A stretch of 64,000 nucleotides of DNA from Flavobacterium tagetis (lineage in GTDB: Bacteria > Bacteroidota > Bacteroidia > Flavobacteriales > Flavobacteriaceae), in the NCBI RefSeq assembly GCF_016735615.1, contig NZ_JAERSF010000005.1, positions 124,001-188,000 on the forward strand, written 5' to 3'. The position numbers and the translations under genes are program-made. Each line of letters starts with the position of its first letter. Positions within the stretch are counted from its first letter, which is position 1. Below are positions 25,400 to 33,395 of this stretch, in pieces. The notes beneath the pieces are model-generated. The model had not been told where the DNA came from. It saw only the letters and a list, made by a program, of their open reading frames with translations, and searched no databases.

Positions 25400-26353
25400 T
25401 TATTTAAAGAAACTGTCAACGAATTCATATTTATTAAAGACTTGCAAATCTTCAATTCCTTCGCCAACACCAATATATTTTACTGGAATTTGAAATTGAT
25501 CAGAAATTCCAATTACAACCCCTCCTTTTGCAGTTCCGTCCAATTTAGTAACTGCTAATGAAGTTACTTCTGTTGCTGCGGTAAATTGTTTTGCTTGTTC
25601 AAAAGCATTCTGACCTGTTGATCCGTCTAAAACCAAAAGCACATCGTGAGGCGCGTCTGCTACAACTTTTTGCATTACACGCTTTACTTTTGTCAGCTCA
25701 TTCATCAAATTTACTTTATTATGAAGACGTCCTGCAGTATCAATAATAACAACATCAGCATTTTGAGCTACTGCAGATTGCAAAGTATCAAACGCTACAG
25801 AAGCAGGATCGCTTCCCATTTGCTGTCTTACAATTGGCACATCTACACGATCTGCCCAAACCTGCAACTGATCAATCGCAGCAGCACGAAAAGTATCTGC
25901 AGCTCCTAAAACTACATTATGACCAGCTTTTTTAAATTGATAAGCCAATTTACCAATCGTTGTGGTTTTCCCAACACCATTTACTCCAACAACCATTAAA
26001 ACGTAAGGCTTTTTATCTTTTGGAATCTCAAATTCGGTTGCTTCACCTGTATTAGTTTCAGATAACAAAGCACCAATTTCATCACGAAGAATTTGATTTA
26101 ACTCTTCCGTTCCTAGATATTTATCTTCAGCAACACGTTTTTCAATTCTTTCAATGATTTTTAATGTAGTATTTACTCCAACATCAGAAGCAACAAGCAC
26201 TTCTTCCAAATTATCTAAAACATCATCATCAACTTTAGATTTTCCAGCAACGGCTTTGCTTAACTTCGAGAAAAAAGTAGTTTTTGTTTTTTCAAGACCT
26301 TTGTCTAAAGTCTCTTTTTTTTCGCTAGAGAATAATTTTTTAAAAAAACTCAT
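25400..26353 (-). CDS. ftsY: signal recognition particle receptor FtsY
   Basis: A 317-residue SRP-family GTPase, receptor for the SRP-ribosome complex at the inner membrane. The N-terminal helical domain (about 20-100) lacks the long acidic A domain of E. coli FtsY, as usual in short FtsY forms. The GTPase G domain has P-loop GVNGVGKT (123-130), ADTFRAAAIDQL, DTAGR and TKLDGTAKGG. It begins after the terminator of the L28-L33-DUF4295 operon and has its own -7 motif; a small frameshifted membrane protein gene follows. Confidence 0.97.
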   Translation of the reverse strand: MSFFKKLFSSEKKETLDKGLEKTKTTFFSKLSKAVAGKSKVDDDVLDNLEEVLVASDVGVNTTLKIIERIEKRVAEDKYLGTEELNQILRDEIGALLSETNTGEATEFEIPKDKKPYVLMVVGVNGVGKTTTIGKLAYQFKKAGHNVVLGAADTFRAAAIDQLQVWADRVDVPIVRQQMGSDPASVAFDTLQSAVAQNADVVIIDTAGRLHNKVNLMNELTKVKRVMQKVVADAPHDVLLVLDGSTGQNAFEQAKQFTAATEVTSLAVTKLDGTAKGGVVIGISDQFQIPVKYIGVGEGIEDLQVFNKYEFVDSFFK

Positions 26354-26475
26354 TTTTTGTAGATTATTAGATTTACTAGATTTCTCGATTTTTAGACAAG
26401 AAATCCAAATCTTTAAAGAAAGTGCAATTGTTTTTCAAAAAACAACCAATTGTTACGATTCTTTAAATTTTTAGA

Positions 26476-26483
26476 CAAATATA
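26476..26483 (-). promoter_or_regulatory. -7 promoter motif of ftsY
   Basis: Minus strand TATATTTG, exact TAnnTTTG, about 123 bases before the ftsY ATG and directly after the terminator of the preceding operon. Confidence 0.5.
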
Positions 26484-26487
26484 GGTA

Positions 26488-26521
26488 ATAAAAAAGCTAC
26501 TTCCGAATGAAAGTAGCTTTT
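26488..26521 (-). terminator. terminator of the rpmB-rpmG-DUF4295 operon
   Basis: AAAAGCTACTT (26492-26502) pairs with AAGTAGCTTTT (26511-26521), with a T-run on the minus strand. Confidence 0.85.
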
Positions 26522-26540
26522 CTATATAATGTAATTGTAA

Positions 26541-26693
26541 TTATTTCTTTTTCAAGAATTCATCAACTTCTTCAGGAGCCATAATAGATTCTACGAATGT
26601 ATATGCACCAGTTTTAGGAGATTTTACCATTTTGATGGCTTTTGATAATCTCTTAGAAGATGTTTGTAACGATGCTACGGTTTTCTTTGCCAT
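26541..26693 (-). CDS. DUF4295 small basic protein
   Basis: A 50-residue basic protein: MAKKTVASLQTSSKRLSKAI, then KMVKSPKTGAYTFVES and ending VDEFLKKK. This matches DUF4295, a family found only in Bacteroidota and nearly always encoded directly after L28 (rpmB) and L33 (rpmG) and before ftsY, as here. The constant company of ribosomal protein genes and the basic composition suggest a ribosome-associated protein, but that is inference. It is followed at once by the operon terminator. Confidence 0.9.
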   Translation of the reverse strand: MAKKTVASLQTSSKRLSKAIKMVKSPKTGAYTFVESIMAPEEVDEFLKKK

Positions 26694-26766
26694 GATTCAA
26701 ATGTTTTGGAATTCAATAAATCTTCAAATGAAAAACCATTTGAGATTTTATCAAAATCTCTAATTA

Positions 26767-26949
26767 TTACTTAATTTCTTTGTGAACAGTTACTCTTTTT
26801 AAGATTGGATTAAATTTTTTAATCTCTAATCTATCTGGAGTGTTTTTTTTGTTCTTAGTTGTAATATATCTAGAAGTTCCTGCAACACCAGAAGCTTTGT
26901 GCTCAGTACATTCTAAAATTACTTGGATTCTATTACCTTTCTTTGCCAT
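26767..26949 (-). CDS. rpmG: 50S ribosomal protein L33
   Basis: A 60-residue L33 (MAKKGNRIQVILECTEHKAS, YITTKNKKNTPDRLEIKKFN). It lacks the CxxC...CxxC zinc-binding pairs of the zinc-type L33; only one Cys remains, so this is the zinc-independent type. It lies 27 bases after rpmB and 73 before the DUF4295 gene in one operon. Confidence 0.97.
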   Translation of the reverse strand: MAKKGNRIQVILECTEHKASGVAGTSRYITTKNKKNTPDRLEIKKFNPILKRVTVHKEIK

Positions 26950-26976
26950 CTTGCTATATATTTATTTAGGAAAAGA

Positions 26977-27213
26977 TTATTTGATAAATCCTTCTGACTG
27001 CGCTTTTTTCAAAACTGCAGTGATTCCATTTTTATTAATTGTTTTTATCGTAGATGCTGCTACTCTAAGAGTAATCCATCTATCTTCTTCTGGAAGATAA
27101 AAACGCTTTTTAACTAAGTTTACAGAAAACTTTCTCTTAGTTTTGTTCATAGCGTGAGAAACGTTATTTCCTACCATCGCTCTTTTACCTGTAAGGTCAC
27201 AAACTCTTGACAT
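26977..27213 (-). CDS. rpmB: 50S ribosomal protein L28
   Basis: A 78-residue L28: MSRVCDLTGKRAMVGNNVSH, KTKRKFSVNLVKKRFYLPEE and ITLRVAASTIKTI are diagnostic. Only one Cys is near the N-terminus, so the zinc site of some L28 forms is absent. First gene of the L28-L33-DUF4295 operon. A near-consensus -7 (TTTCTTTG, minus strand of 27250-27257) lies about 40 bases upstream. Confidence 0.97.
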   Translation of the reverse strand: MSRVCDLTGKRAMVGNNVSHAMNKTKRKFSVNLVKKRFYLPEEDRWITLRVAASTIKTINKNGITAVLKKAQSEGFIK

Positions 27214-27284
27214 TATACTTATCTTTTATCGTTATTCAAAATCAGGGTGCAAAGAAAAGAAAAATAAACCATTGTAGCAAAAAA

Positions 27285-28538
27285 TTATTGCACAATTTTT
27301 AAAATTTCTTTCTGTAATATTTCTAAACTCTTAACTGATGCCCTATCTATCACTTTTTCACGCGGTTGTCCGAAGTTAAATTCTTCTACAATTACTTCGT
27401 TTGGTGTTGCCAAAGCAATAAAAACTGTACCAATTTCGGCATCAGAATCTCCTTTTGAAGGACCTGCATTACCTGTCGTAGCAAGCGCATAGTCGGTTTT
27501 AAGCAAATCTTTCACGCTCAGAGCCATAGCCGATGCAACTTCAGCACTAACTACTGAAAACTGATCAATTAAATTTTGTGAAATTCCTAAAACATTCACT
27601 TTTGCTTCTGTCGCATAAGAAACAATACTTCCTTTAAAATAAGTTGATGAACCTGGAATTGCAGACAACAACGATGCAATTTTCCCTCCTGTGCAACTTT
27701 CTGCCGTCGAGATGGTTTTATTTTGCTTAGAAAGCAATTTACCTATTACCGTTTCTATTGTCTCGTTTTCTTCATAACCTACAATTATATCATGAATTAT
27801 AGCATCCAATGATTGCACATTGCTGTCTATAGCTGCTTCCAATTCTTCTTTATTAGTTCCGCGGGCAGTTAAACGAAGACGAACTCGTCCCGGATTTGGC
27901 AAATAAGCCAGTTTTATAAATTCAGGAAGATTATTTTCCCATTGTTCAATACGTTCGGCCACTAAACTTTCTCCCTGACCATAAGTCAAAATCGTTTTAT
28001 GAATAATGTACGGACGTTTGTATTCGCGAACAATTTTCGGAATTATCTCTTCTTCTACCAGATATTTCATTTCATACGGAACTCCTGGAAGCGAAATAAA
28101 AACGGTATTTTCCTTTTTCATCCACATTCCTGGCGCGGTTCCAACTTTGTTATGCAAAACAGTACACGTTGACGGAACCAAGGCTTGATCTTTATTCAGT
28201 TGTGAAATTGGTCGTTTATAAAAACCTTCAATTAATTCTGTAACGTGTGCCAAAACTTTTTGATCGACTACTAATTCATCATCAAAGTATTCACAAAATG
28301 TTTTCTTTGTAACATCGTCTTTTGTTGGCCCTAATCCGCCTGTTACAATAACAACATCCATTTTGTTTTGCAATTGCGCAAAAGTGTCTAAAATATGTTT
28401 TTTGTCATCGCTTATAGATAGCATTTCTGCCACCTCAACTCCAATTCTATCGAGTGATTTAGCAATAAAAGCCGAATTTGTATCTACGATTTGGCCAATT
28501 AAGATTTCATCTCCAATAGTAATAATTGCTGCTTTCAT
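27285..28538 (-). CDS. cinA: CinA family protein (nicotinamide-nucleotide amidase)
   Basis: A 417-residue cytosolic two-domain protein. The N-terminal molybdopterin-binding-like COG1058 domain (about 1-170) shows IITIGDEILIGQIVDTNS and VIVTGGLGPTKDDVT. The C-terminal PncC domain (about 255-415) has STAESCTGGKIASLLSAIPG and TGNAGPSKGD, the nicotinamide-nucleotide deamidase signature. The N-terminal domain can act as an ADP-ribose pyrophosphatase in other CinA proteins; together they recycle pyridine nucleotides. It lies upstream of rpmB on the same strand, 71 bases away. Confidence 0.93.
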   Translation of the reverse strand: MKAAIITIGDEILIGQIVDTNSAFIAKSLDRIGVEVAEMLSISDDKKHILDTFAQLQNKMDVVIVTGGLGPTKDDVTKKTFCEYFDDELVVDQKVLAHVTELIEGFYKRPISQLNKDQALVPSTCTVLHNKVGTAPGMWMKKENTVFISLPGVPYEMKYLVEEEIIPKIVREYKRPYIIHKTILTYGQGESLVAERIEQWENNLPEFIKLAYLPNPGRVRLRLTARGTNKEELEAAIDSNVQSLDAIIHDIIVGYEENETIETVIGKLLSKQNKTISTAESCTGGKIASLLSAIPGSSTYFKGSIVSYATEAKVNVLGISQNLIDQFSVVSAEVASAMALSVKDLLKTDYALATTGNAGPSKGDSDAEIGTVFIALATPNEVIVEEFNFGQPREKVIDRASVKSLEILQKEILKIVQ

Positions 28539-28667
28539 ATCAGTGAAATATTTTTGTCGCTTAAATAAGCAAATAATTTATAAGTAGAAAATTTAAACTT
28601 TGTCTTGGAGGAAGGTAATTATAGCTTTTACAGATTATAAGCCGCTTACAAAATTTAAAAAATGATT

Positions 28668-28710
28668 TTGACTTATCCCTTAATTTAAAGAAATCAGGAA
28701 TAAGTCAAAT
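28668..28710 (-). terminator. probable terminator of the FAH-Hpt operon
   Basis: TTGACTTAT-CCCT and AGGAATAAGTCAA form an imperfect stem just after the Hpt stop, with T-rich sequence on the minus strand. Confidence 0.6.
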
Positions 28711-28716
28711 TTTATA

Positions 28717-29061
28717 TTAAAGATCAAAATCTTTCTTAATTTCTTTAATCGCTTCTTTTACCTGTACTTTAATACTTTTAAAAGTTTCGATAATATCTTT
28801 TTTCTTGCCTTCAGCTTTTGTCCATGCTTCCACTTGCAAGATTTCTTCAAAAGCTACATTTAACCCCATTAAATCTAATGTAGGCTTTATTTTGTGGGCA
28901 TAGGAATAGGCGTATTTATGATCCTTCTTTTTAATTCCTTCTTTGATTTGTTTTAAATCTTCTGGAACCTCTGTAACAAATAAAGTTAAAATCTGATTTA
29001 CAAATTCAGGATCGTTATCTGAAAGCGCATATACTTTCGAAAGGTTGTACTTTAAAGCCAT
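28717..29061 (-). CDS. histidine phosphotransfer (Hpt) domain protein
   Basis: A 114-residue all-helical Hpt protein. The phospho-acceptor H56 lies in YAYSYAHKIKPTLDLMGL, with the usual Lys after His and a helical second half. Such proteins shuttle phosphate between hybrid kinases and response regulators; no kinase or regulator gene is adjacent. Its ATG overlaps the stop codon of the FAH-family gene (TAATG), so it is translated with that enzyme. That pairing is odd and probably only positional. Confidence 0.88.
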   Translation of the reverse strand: MALKYNLSKVYALSDNDPEFVNQILTLFVTEVPEDLKQIKEGIKKKDHKYAYSYAHKIKPTLDLMGLNVAFEEILQVEAWTKAEGKKKDIIETFKSIKVQVKEAIKEIKKDFDL

Positions 29062-29672
29062 TATTTTACTTGTATTCTGAATAATTTTTTATCTTCTAAA
29101 AAGCCTTCTAAAACATCATTTGGTTTTACCGCCGAAACACCTGCCGGCGTTCCTGTAAAAATAATATCTCCAATTTTTAAGGTAAAAAACTGAGATACAT
29201 GAGAAATCAATTCGTCAATTTTCCAAAGCATCATACTCGAGTTTCCTTTCTGAACTATTTCTCCATTTGTTCTTAATTCAAAATTAAGATTTTCCATAGA
29301 AACAAAGTTATCTTTTGGTAAAAAATCACCAATAACTGCTGAACCGTCAAATGCCTTGGCTTTTTCCCACGGAAGTCTCTTTTCTTTTAATTTACTTTGA
29401 AGGTCTCGTGCTGTAAAATCGATTCCAACACTAATTTCGTCATAGTATTTATGAGCAAATTTTGGCTCAATATATTTTCCGACTTTATTAATTTTTACGA
29501 CTATTTCAACTTCATGATGAACATCTTCGGAAAATTCAGGAATTACAAACGGATGCTGTTTCAGCAAGACTGCCGAGTCAGGCTTCATAAAAACAACAGG
29601 CTCACTCGGACGCTCGTTTTTCAACTCTTCTATATGATTGGCATAATTCCTGCCGACACAGATAATTTTCAT
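29061..29672 (-). CDS. fumarylacetoacetate hydrolase family protein
   Basis: A 203-residue cytosolic enzyme of the FAH superfamily (MKIICVGRNYANHIEEL, PVVFMKPDSAVL, VHHEVEIVVKI, GIDFTARDLQ, IIFTGTPAGVS). Metal-binding acidic residues in HHEVE and the GTPAG loop are visible. Short forms like this (about 200 residues) include YcgM-type acylpyruvate hydrolases and oxaloacetate decarboxylases. Acylpyruvase or oxaloacetate decarboxylase activity is likely; which one is unknown. The downstream Hpt gene is translationally coupled. Confidence 0.88.
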   Translation of the reverse strand: MKIICVGRNYANHIEELKNERPSEPVVFMKPDSAVLLKQHPFVIPEFSEDVHHEVEIVVKINKVGKYIEPKFAHKYYDEISVGIDFTARDLQSKLKEKRLPWEKAKAFDGSAVIGDFLPKDNFVSMENLNFELRTNGEIVQKGNSSMMLWKIDELISHVSQFFTLKIGDIIFTGTPAGVSAVKPNDVLEGFLEDKKLFRIQVK

Positions 29673-29689
29673 TCTTTTTAAGGTTCTAA

Positions 29690-29755
29690 GATTCTAAGAC
29701 ACTAAGGTTCTAAGAAAAACAATGCAAAAAGACTTAGTATCTTAGAACCTTAGCA
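29690..29755. repeat. CTAAGA-type inverted repeat
   Basis: CTAAGGTTCTAAG (29702-29714) and CTTAGAACCTTAG (29741-29753) are exact reverse complements; additional TTCTAAGA units lie just before. Same repeat unit as around 24078-24193 and 56719-56754. Confidence 0.65.
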
Positions 29756-29766
29756 ACTCAGCGCCT

Positions 29767-30537
29767 TTATTTGGTATTTAATTTTCTTAATTTAATTGCT
29801 GTCAAAACTTTTTTAGTGTACAAAGGGAAATCTGCATTTTGAATCCAGCTGAAATATCCTGGCTCTGTTTCTAGAACCTTCTCTACTTTTGCACCTTTGT
29901 GTTTTCCAAAAGTAAAAATTTCTTCATCATCTTTATCAAAAGCAATCATTCCGGCGAAATCTGCTATTTTTTTACGAGTTGTAAATTCAGACAATGATTT
30001 CATATCGTTCTCTAATTCTGGATAACGGTCCAATTGCGCTTTCAAGATTTCATAAGTCGCCATAGTATCTGCTTCTGCCGAATGCGCGTTGTCTAAACTT
30101 TTTCCGCAATAAAACTTCAAAGCAGCACTTAAAGTACGCTCTTCCATTTTATGAAAAATCGTCTGCACATCTACAGAAACTTTATTTTTCATATCGAAAT
30201 CAACTCCAGCACGAAGTAATTCTTCTGCCAGAAGCGGGATATCAAACCGATCTGAATTAAATCCGCCAAGATCACTGTCTTTAATCATATTATGAATGTG
30301 CGGCGCAAGTTCTGCAAAAGTTGGTTCGTTAGCCACTTTTTCGTCAGTGATGCCATGAACTGCAGTTGTTTGTGGAGGAATTGGAATTGTTGGATTAACC
30401 AGCCAGGTTTTACTTTCTTTGTTTCCGTTAGGAAAAACTTTGAATATTGAAATTTCTACGATTCTATCTTTACCGATATCAATTCCCGTTGTTTCGAGAT
30501 CAAAAAAGCAAATTGGCTTGTTAAGTTTTAATTCCAT
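29767..30537 (-). CDS. DnaQ-like 3'-5' exonuclease
   Basis: A 256-residue protein with an N-terminal DEDDh exonuclease domain (about 8-170): Exo I FFDLETTG with D13 and E15, Exo II FNSDRFDIPLL with D99, Exo III HSAEADTMATY with H152 and D157. All metal ligands are present. The C-terminal part (about 195-256, FTFGKHKGAKVEKVLETEPG) resembles a small domain found in many flavobacterial exonucleases of this kind. It may be the proofreading epsilon-like activity or a general repair nuclease; no polymerase domain is attached. Confidence 0.9.
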   Translation of the reverse strand: MELKLNKPICFFDLETTGIDIGKDRIVEISIFKVFPNGNKESKTWLVNPTIPIPPQTTAVHGITDEKVANEPTFAELAPHIHNMIKDSDLGGFNSDRFDIPLLAEELLRAGVDFDMKNKVSVDVQTIFHKMEERTLSAALKFYCGKSLDNAHSAEADTMATYEILKAQLDRYPELENDMKSLSEFTTRKKIADFAGMIAFDKDDEEIFTFGKHKGAKVEKVLETEPGYFSWIQNADFPLYTKKVLTAIKLRKLNTK

Positions 30538-30557
30538 TTCTAATTTTTATAAGTTTA

Positions 30558-30565
30558 CAAATGTA
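30558..30565 (-). promoter_or_regulatory. -7 promoter motif of the exonuclease gene
   Basis: Minus strand TACATTTG, exact TAnnTTTG, 21 bases before the ATG. Confidence 0.5.
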
Positions 30566-30703
30566 ATTTTTAAAGCCGAATATCCTCCTTTATTCTGATT
30601 TTTTTTTGTCGAAAAAAGCTTTCAAATCGCGATTTTAACTTTTCTAAAATAGGCCATAGACCAGATTACGCATTTCCACTTAATTCTTTTCTTACAAAAC
30701 AAA

Positions 30704-30736
30704 AAAATCCGATAAGTTTTAAAACCTATCGGATTT
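30704..30736 (-). terminator. terminator of the E2 gene
   Basis: AAATCCGATA and TATCGGATTT arms with a T-run on the minus strand, directly after the E2 stop. Confidence 0.85.
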
Positions 30737-30757
30737 GAATTTGTTTATAATCGATTT

Positions 30758-32116
30758 TTAGAAATCTCTATCTATATCAAAAGCTTCTAAATATTCTGCT
30801 ACTCTTTTCACAAAACTTCCTCCTAAAGCTCCATCAACTACTCTATGATCATAAGAGTGTGACAAGAACATTTTCTGACGGATCCCGATAAAGTCACCTT
30901 CTGGAGTTTCTATAACCGCAGGAACTTTACGAATTGCACCAAGAGCTAGAATACCTACTTGCGGCTGATTGATAATTGGCGTTCCGAAAACACTTCCAAA
31001 AGTACCAACATTCGTTACCGTATAAGTTCCGCCTTGTGTGTCGTCTGGCTTTAGTTTTCCAGCTTTTGCACGGTTTCCTAAATCGTTCACCGCTTTTGCC
31101 ATTCCAACCAAATTCAACTGATCTGCATTTTTAATTACAGGAACAATTAAATTTCCGTTTGGCAATGCTGCCGCCATTCCTAAATTGATATTTTTCTTTT
31201 TAATGATATAATCTCCATCAACAGAAATATTCATTCCAGGAAAATCTTTTAAAGCTTTTGCAACCGCTTCCATCATAATCGGAGTAAAAGTCAATTTCTC
31301 GCCTTCTCTTTTCTCAAAAGCAGATTTTACTTTGTCTCTCCATTTTACAATGTTTGTTACATCAACTTCAATAAAAGATTGTACGTGAGCCGAAGTCTGA
31401 ACTGAAGCCACCATATAACCTGAAATCAATTTACGCATTCTGTCCATTTCTACAATTTCGTCAGCACCGTTTACAGAAACTGGAACAGCCTGTTGGCTTT
31501 TTTGAACAACTGGTTCAACCGCTTTCGGAGCTTCAGTTTTTGGAGTTTCAACAACTATTTTTGGAGCTGCCTCAACTGTTTGAGGTGCTTGAACAGAACC
31601 CGATTTACGAGCCTCTACATATTTTAGAATATCTTCTTTTGTTACTCGTCCATCTTTTCCAGAACCAGCAATATTTTCAAGTTCACTTAAAGAAAGACCT
31701 TCTTCTTTTGCAATATTTTTTACCAAAGGAGAAAAGAATTTATCTGATCCTGAGAAATCTTGAGAAGCTACAGTTTCTTTAACCGATTCAATTGTTTTTT
31801 CGATTTCGGCAGCTTCTGCAGGAGCGGAAGTTTCTTGAACTGCGTTTACAGCTTCTGGAGTTGCTGTTTCTCCGCCTTCAGTTTCAATAATAGCAATGGT
31901 TTGCCCTACTTGCACTAAATCATCTTTACCAAACAATTGCTCAACTAAAATCCCTGATACTTCGCTAGGCACTTCACTGTCAACTTTATCTGTTGCAATT
32001 TCGAGTACGGCTTCATCAGCCTCAATTTTGTCTCCAACTTCTTTCAACCAGTTTGTAATGGTTGCTTCAGCGACACTTTCTCCCATTTTAGGAAGCTTTA
32101 ATTCAAATCTTGCCAT
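30758..32116 (-). CDS. 2-oxo acid dehydrogenase E2, dihydrolipoamide acyltransferase
   Basis: A 452-residue E2 subunit. One lipoyl domain (about 1-78) has the lipoylated lysine K44 in EIATDKVDSEVPSE. An Ala/Pro/Val-rich linker leads to a peripheral-subunit-binding domain (about 126-167, FFSPLVKNIAKEEGLSLSEL). A second linker follows, then the catalytic domain (about 215-452) with SHSYDHRVVDGALGG (H424, D428). No E1 or E3 genes lie alongside. Linker and catalytic features fit a branched-chain or 2-oxoglutarate-type complex; similar lone E2 genes in flavobacteria are usually annotated as branched-chain type, but that is not settled. Confidence 0.9.
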   Translation of the reverse strand: MARFELKLPKMGESVAEATITNWLKEVGDKIEADEAVLEIATDKVDSEVPSEVSGILVEQLFGKDDLVQVGQTIAIIETEGGETATPEAVNAVQETSAPAEAAEIEKTIESVKETVASQDFSGSDKFFSPLVKNIAKEEGLSLSELENIAGSGKDGRVTKEDILKYVEARKSGSVQAPQTVEAAPKIVVETPKTEAPKAVEPVVQKSQQAVPVSVNGADEIVEMDRMRKLISGYMVASVQTSAHVQSFIEVDVTNIVKWRDKVKSAFEKREGEKLTFTPIMMEAVAKALKDFPGMNISVDGDYIIKKKNINLGMAAALPNGNLIVPVIKNADQLNLVGMAKAVNDLGNRAKAGKLKPDDTQGGTYTVTNVGTFGSVFGTPIINQPQVGILALGAIRKVPAVIETPEGDFIGIRQKMFLSHSYDHRVVDGALGGSFVKRVAEYLEAFDIDRDF

Positions 32117-32200
32117 ATTGTTAATCTAAAAGATGTTTTTGATTTTCAGATTGCGAAATTAATGAAAATTTTAAATATAAATTTCATTTAATATAATTTT

Positions 32201-33364
32201 TTACTCAATTTTCACGATTTGCCCTCTGTCATTCCTTGAATTACTTCCAATAATAAAACCTGTATTTTTGGGAAAAATTTTAAAAGTAACCTTCTTATCT
32301 TTAAGAGTTTCTATGATTTCGATACATTTTTTGAATGAAATATAGTGATTATCCAAAATGATCTCTGCCTTTTTACCCTTTAAAATTAGCCACGAATTTA
32401 CCATTTTTTCTCCTTTGAAATCTAAAAAAGCAACTTTATTTTCCAAAATCGAAGCTAGTCTTTTAGCGAAATTCTCATTTTCGGAGCACAAAAAATAACT
32501 TTCTGGCAATGGGTTTTCTTTTGGTTTTCCTTGAAACATTTTAGCGATTGAAAACAAAAAAGCACCAACTTGAATAAAAATACTAAAAAGCCAAGATTTC
32601 TTAAAATGTTTTTGATAAAAGAAATTCATAGCTTCCTGAAAGCGCATCATATATTTTTCGTCTTTTACGGTACTTTCTCCTTTATAATGCAAAACGGTAG
32701 TTTCGTGAAAGTAAAAATTTGTTTTTTGCATTTGTAAAGCACGATACGACAAGTCAATATCATCAGCATACATGAAACAGTTTTCATCAAAACCACTTAA
32801 AGTTTCATATAGTTTTCTTTCTAAAAACATAAAAGCACCAACCAGAATATCTACTTTCCCTGTTTCATTTTCATTGAGATGCTGAGCATAATATTGATTG
32901 AAAAGTTTGGTTTTGGGAAATACTTTGTACAATCCAAAGATTTTGGTGAAAGCAACCCAAGGTGTCGGAATACCACGTTTACTTTCTGGAAGAAATGCTC
33001 CTGTTCCATCAATCAACTTACAACCAATAATTCCGAGATTATTTTGCCTTTCGGCGAAAGCCAAAATTTTTGTGAATGTATCTTCTGAAACAACAGTATC
33101 AGGATTTAAAATACAAACGTACTTTCCTTTCGCTTGACGAACACCAATATTATTGCCTTTTGGGAACCCAAAATTTTCCTTGTTTTCAATCAGTTTTACA
33201 TTCAGAAATTTTTTTTTCATCATCAAAACACTTTCGTCTGATGAATTATTATCCACTACAATAATTTCTGCATCGATTGACGCAATTGCTTCTTGAACAC
33301 TTAAAATGCATTGTTCGAGAAAGTAACGCACATTGTAATTTAAAATAACAACCGATAATTGCAT
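32201..33364 (-). CDS. family 2 glycosyltransferase
   Basis: A 387-residue GT2 enzyme. The GT-A domain begins SVVILNYNVRYFLEQCILSV with VVDNNSSDES and the DxD-like CILNPDTVV; GCKLIDGTGAFLPESKR, GFDENCFMYADDIDLSYRAL and YKGESTVKD follow, as in the rhamnosyltransferase-like WbbL branch. A hydrophobic segment about 245-265 and a C-terminal domain of unknown role (about 280-387) end the protein. It probably adds a sugar to a lipid-linked or cell-surface glycan at the inner membrane. It is separate from the capsule cluster 3 kb away. Confidence 0.87.
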   Translation of the reverse strand: MQLSVVILNYNVRYFLEQCILSVQEAIASIDAEIIVVDNNSSDESVLMMKKKFLNVKLIENKENFGFPKGNNIGVRQAKGKYVCILNPDTVVSEDTFTKILAFAERQNNLGIIGCKLIDGTGAFLPESKRGIPTPWVAFTKIFGLYKVFPKTKLFNQYYAQHLNENETGKVDILVGAFMFLERKLYETLSGFDENCFMYADDIDLSYRALQMQKTNFYFHETTVLHYKGESTVKDEKYMMRFQEAMNFFYQKHFKKSWLFSIFIQVGAFLFSIAKMFQGKPKENPLPESYFLCSENENFAKRLASILENKVAFLDFKGEKMVNSWLILKGKKAEIILDNHYISFKKCIEIIETLKDKKVTFKIFPKNTGFIIGSNSRNDRGQIVKIE

Positions 33365-33395
33365 GAATAATTGAGTCTGTAGATTTTGGCCGAAG

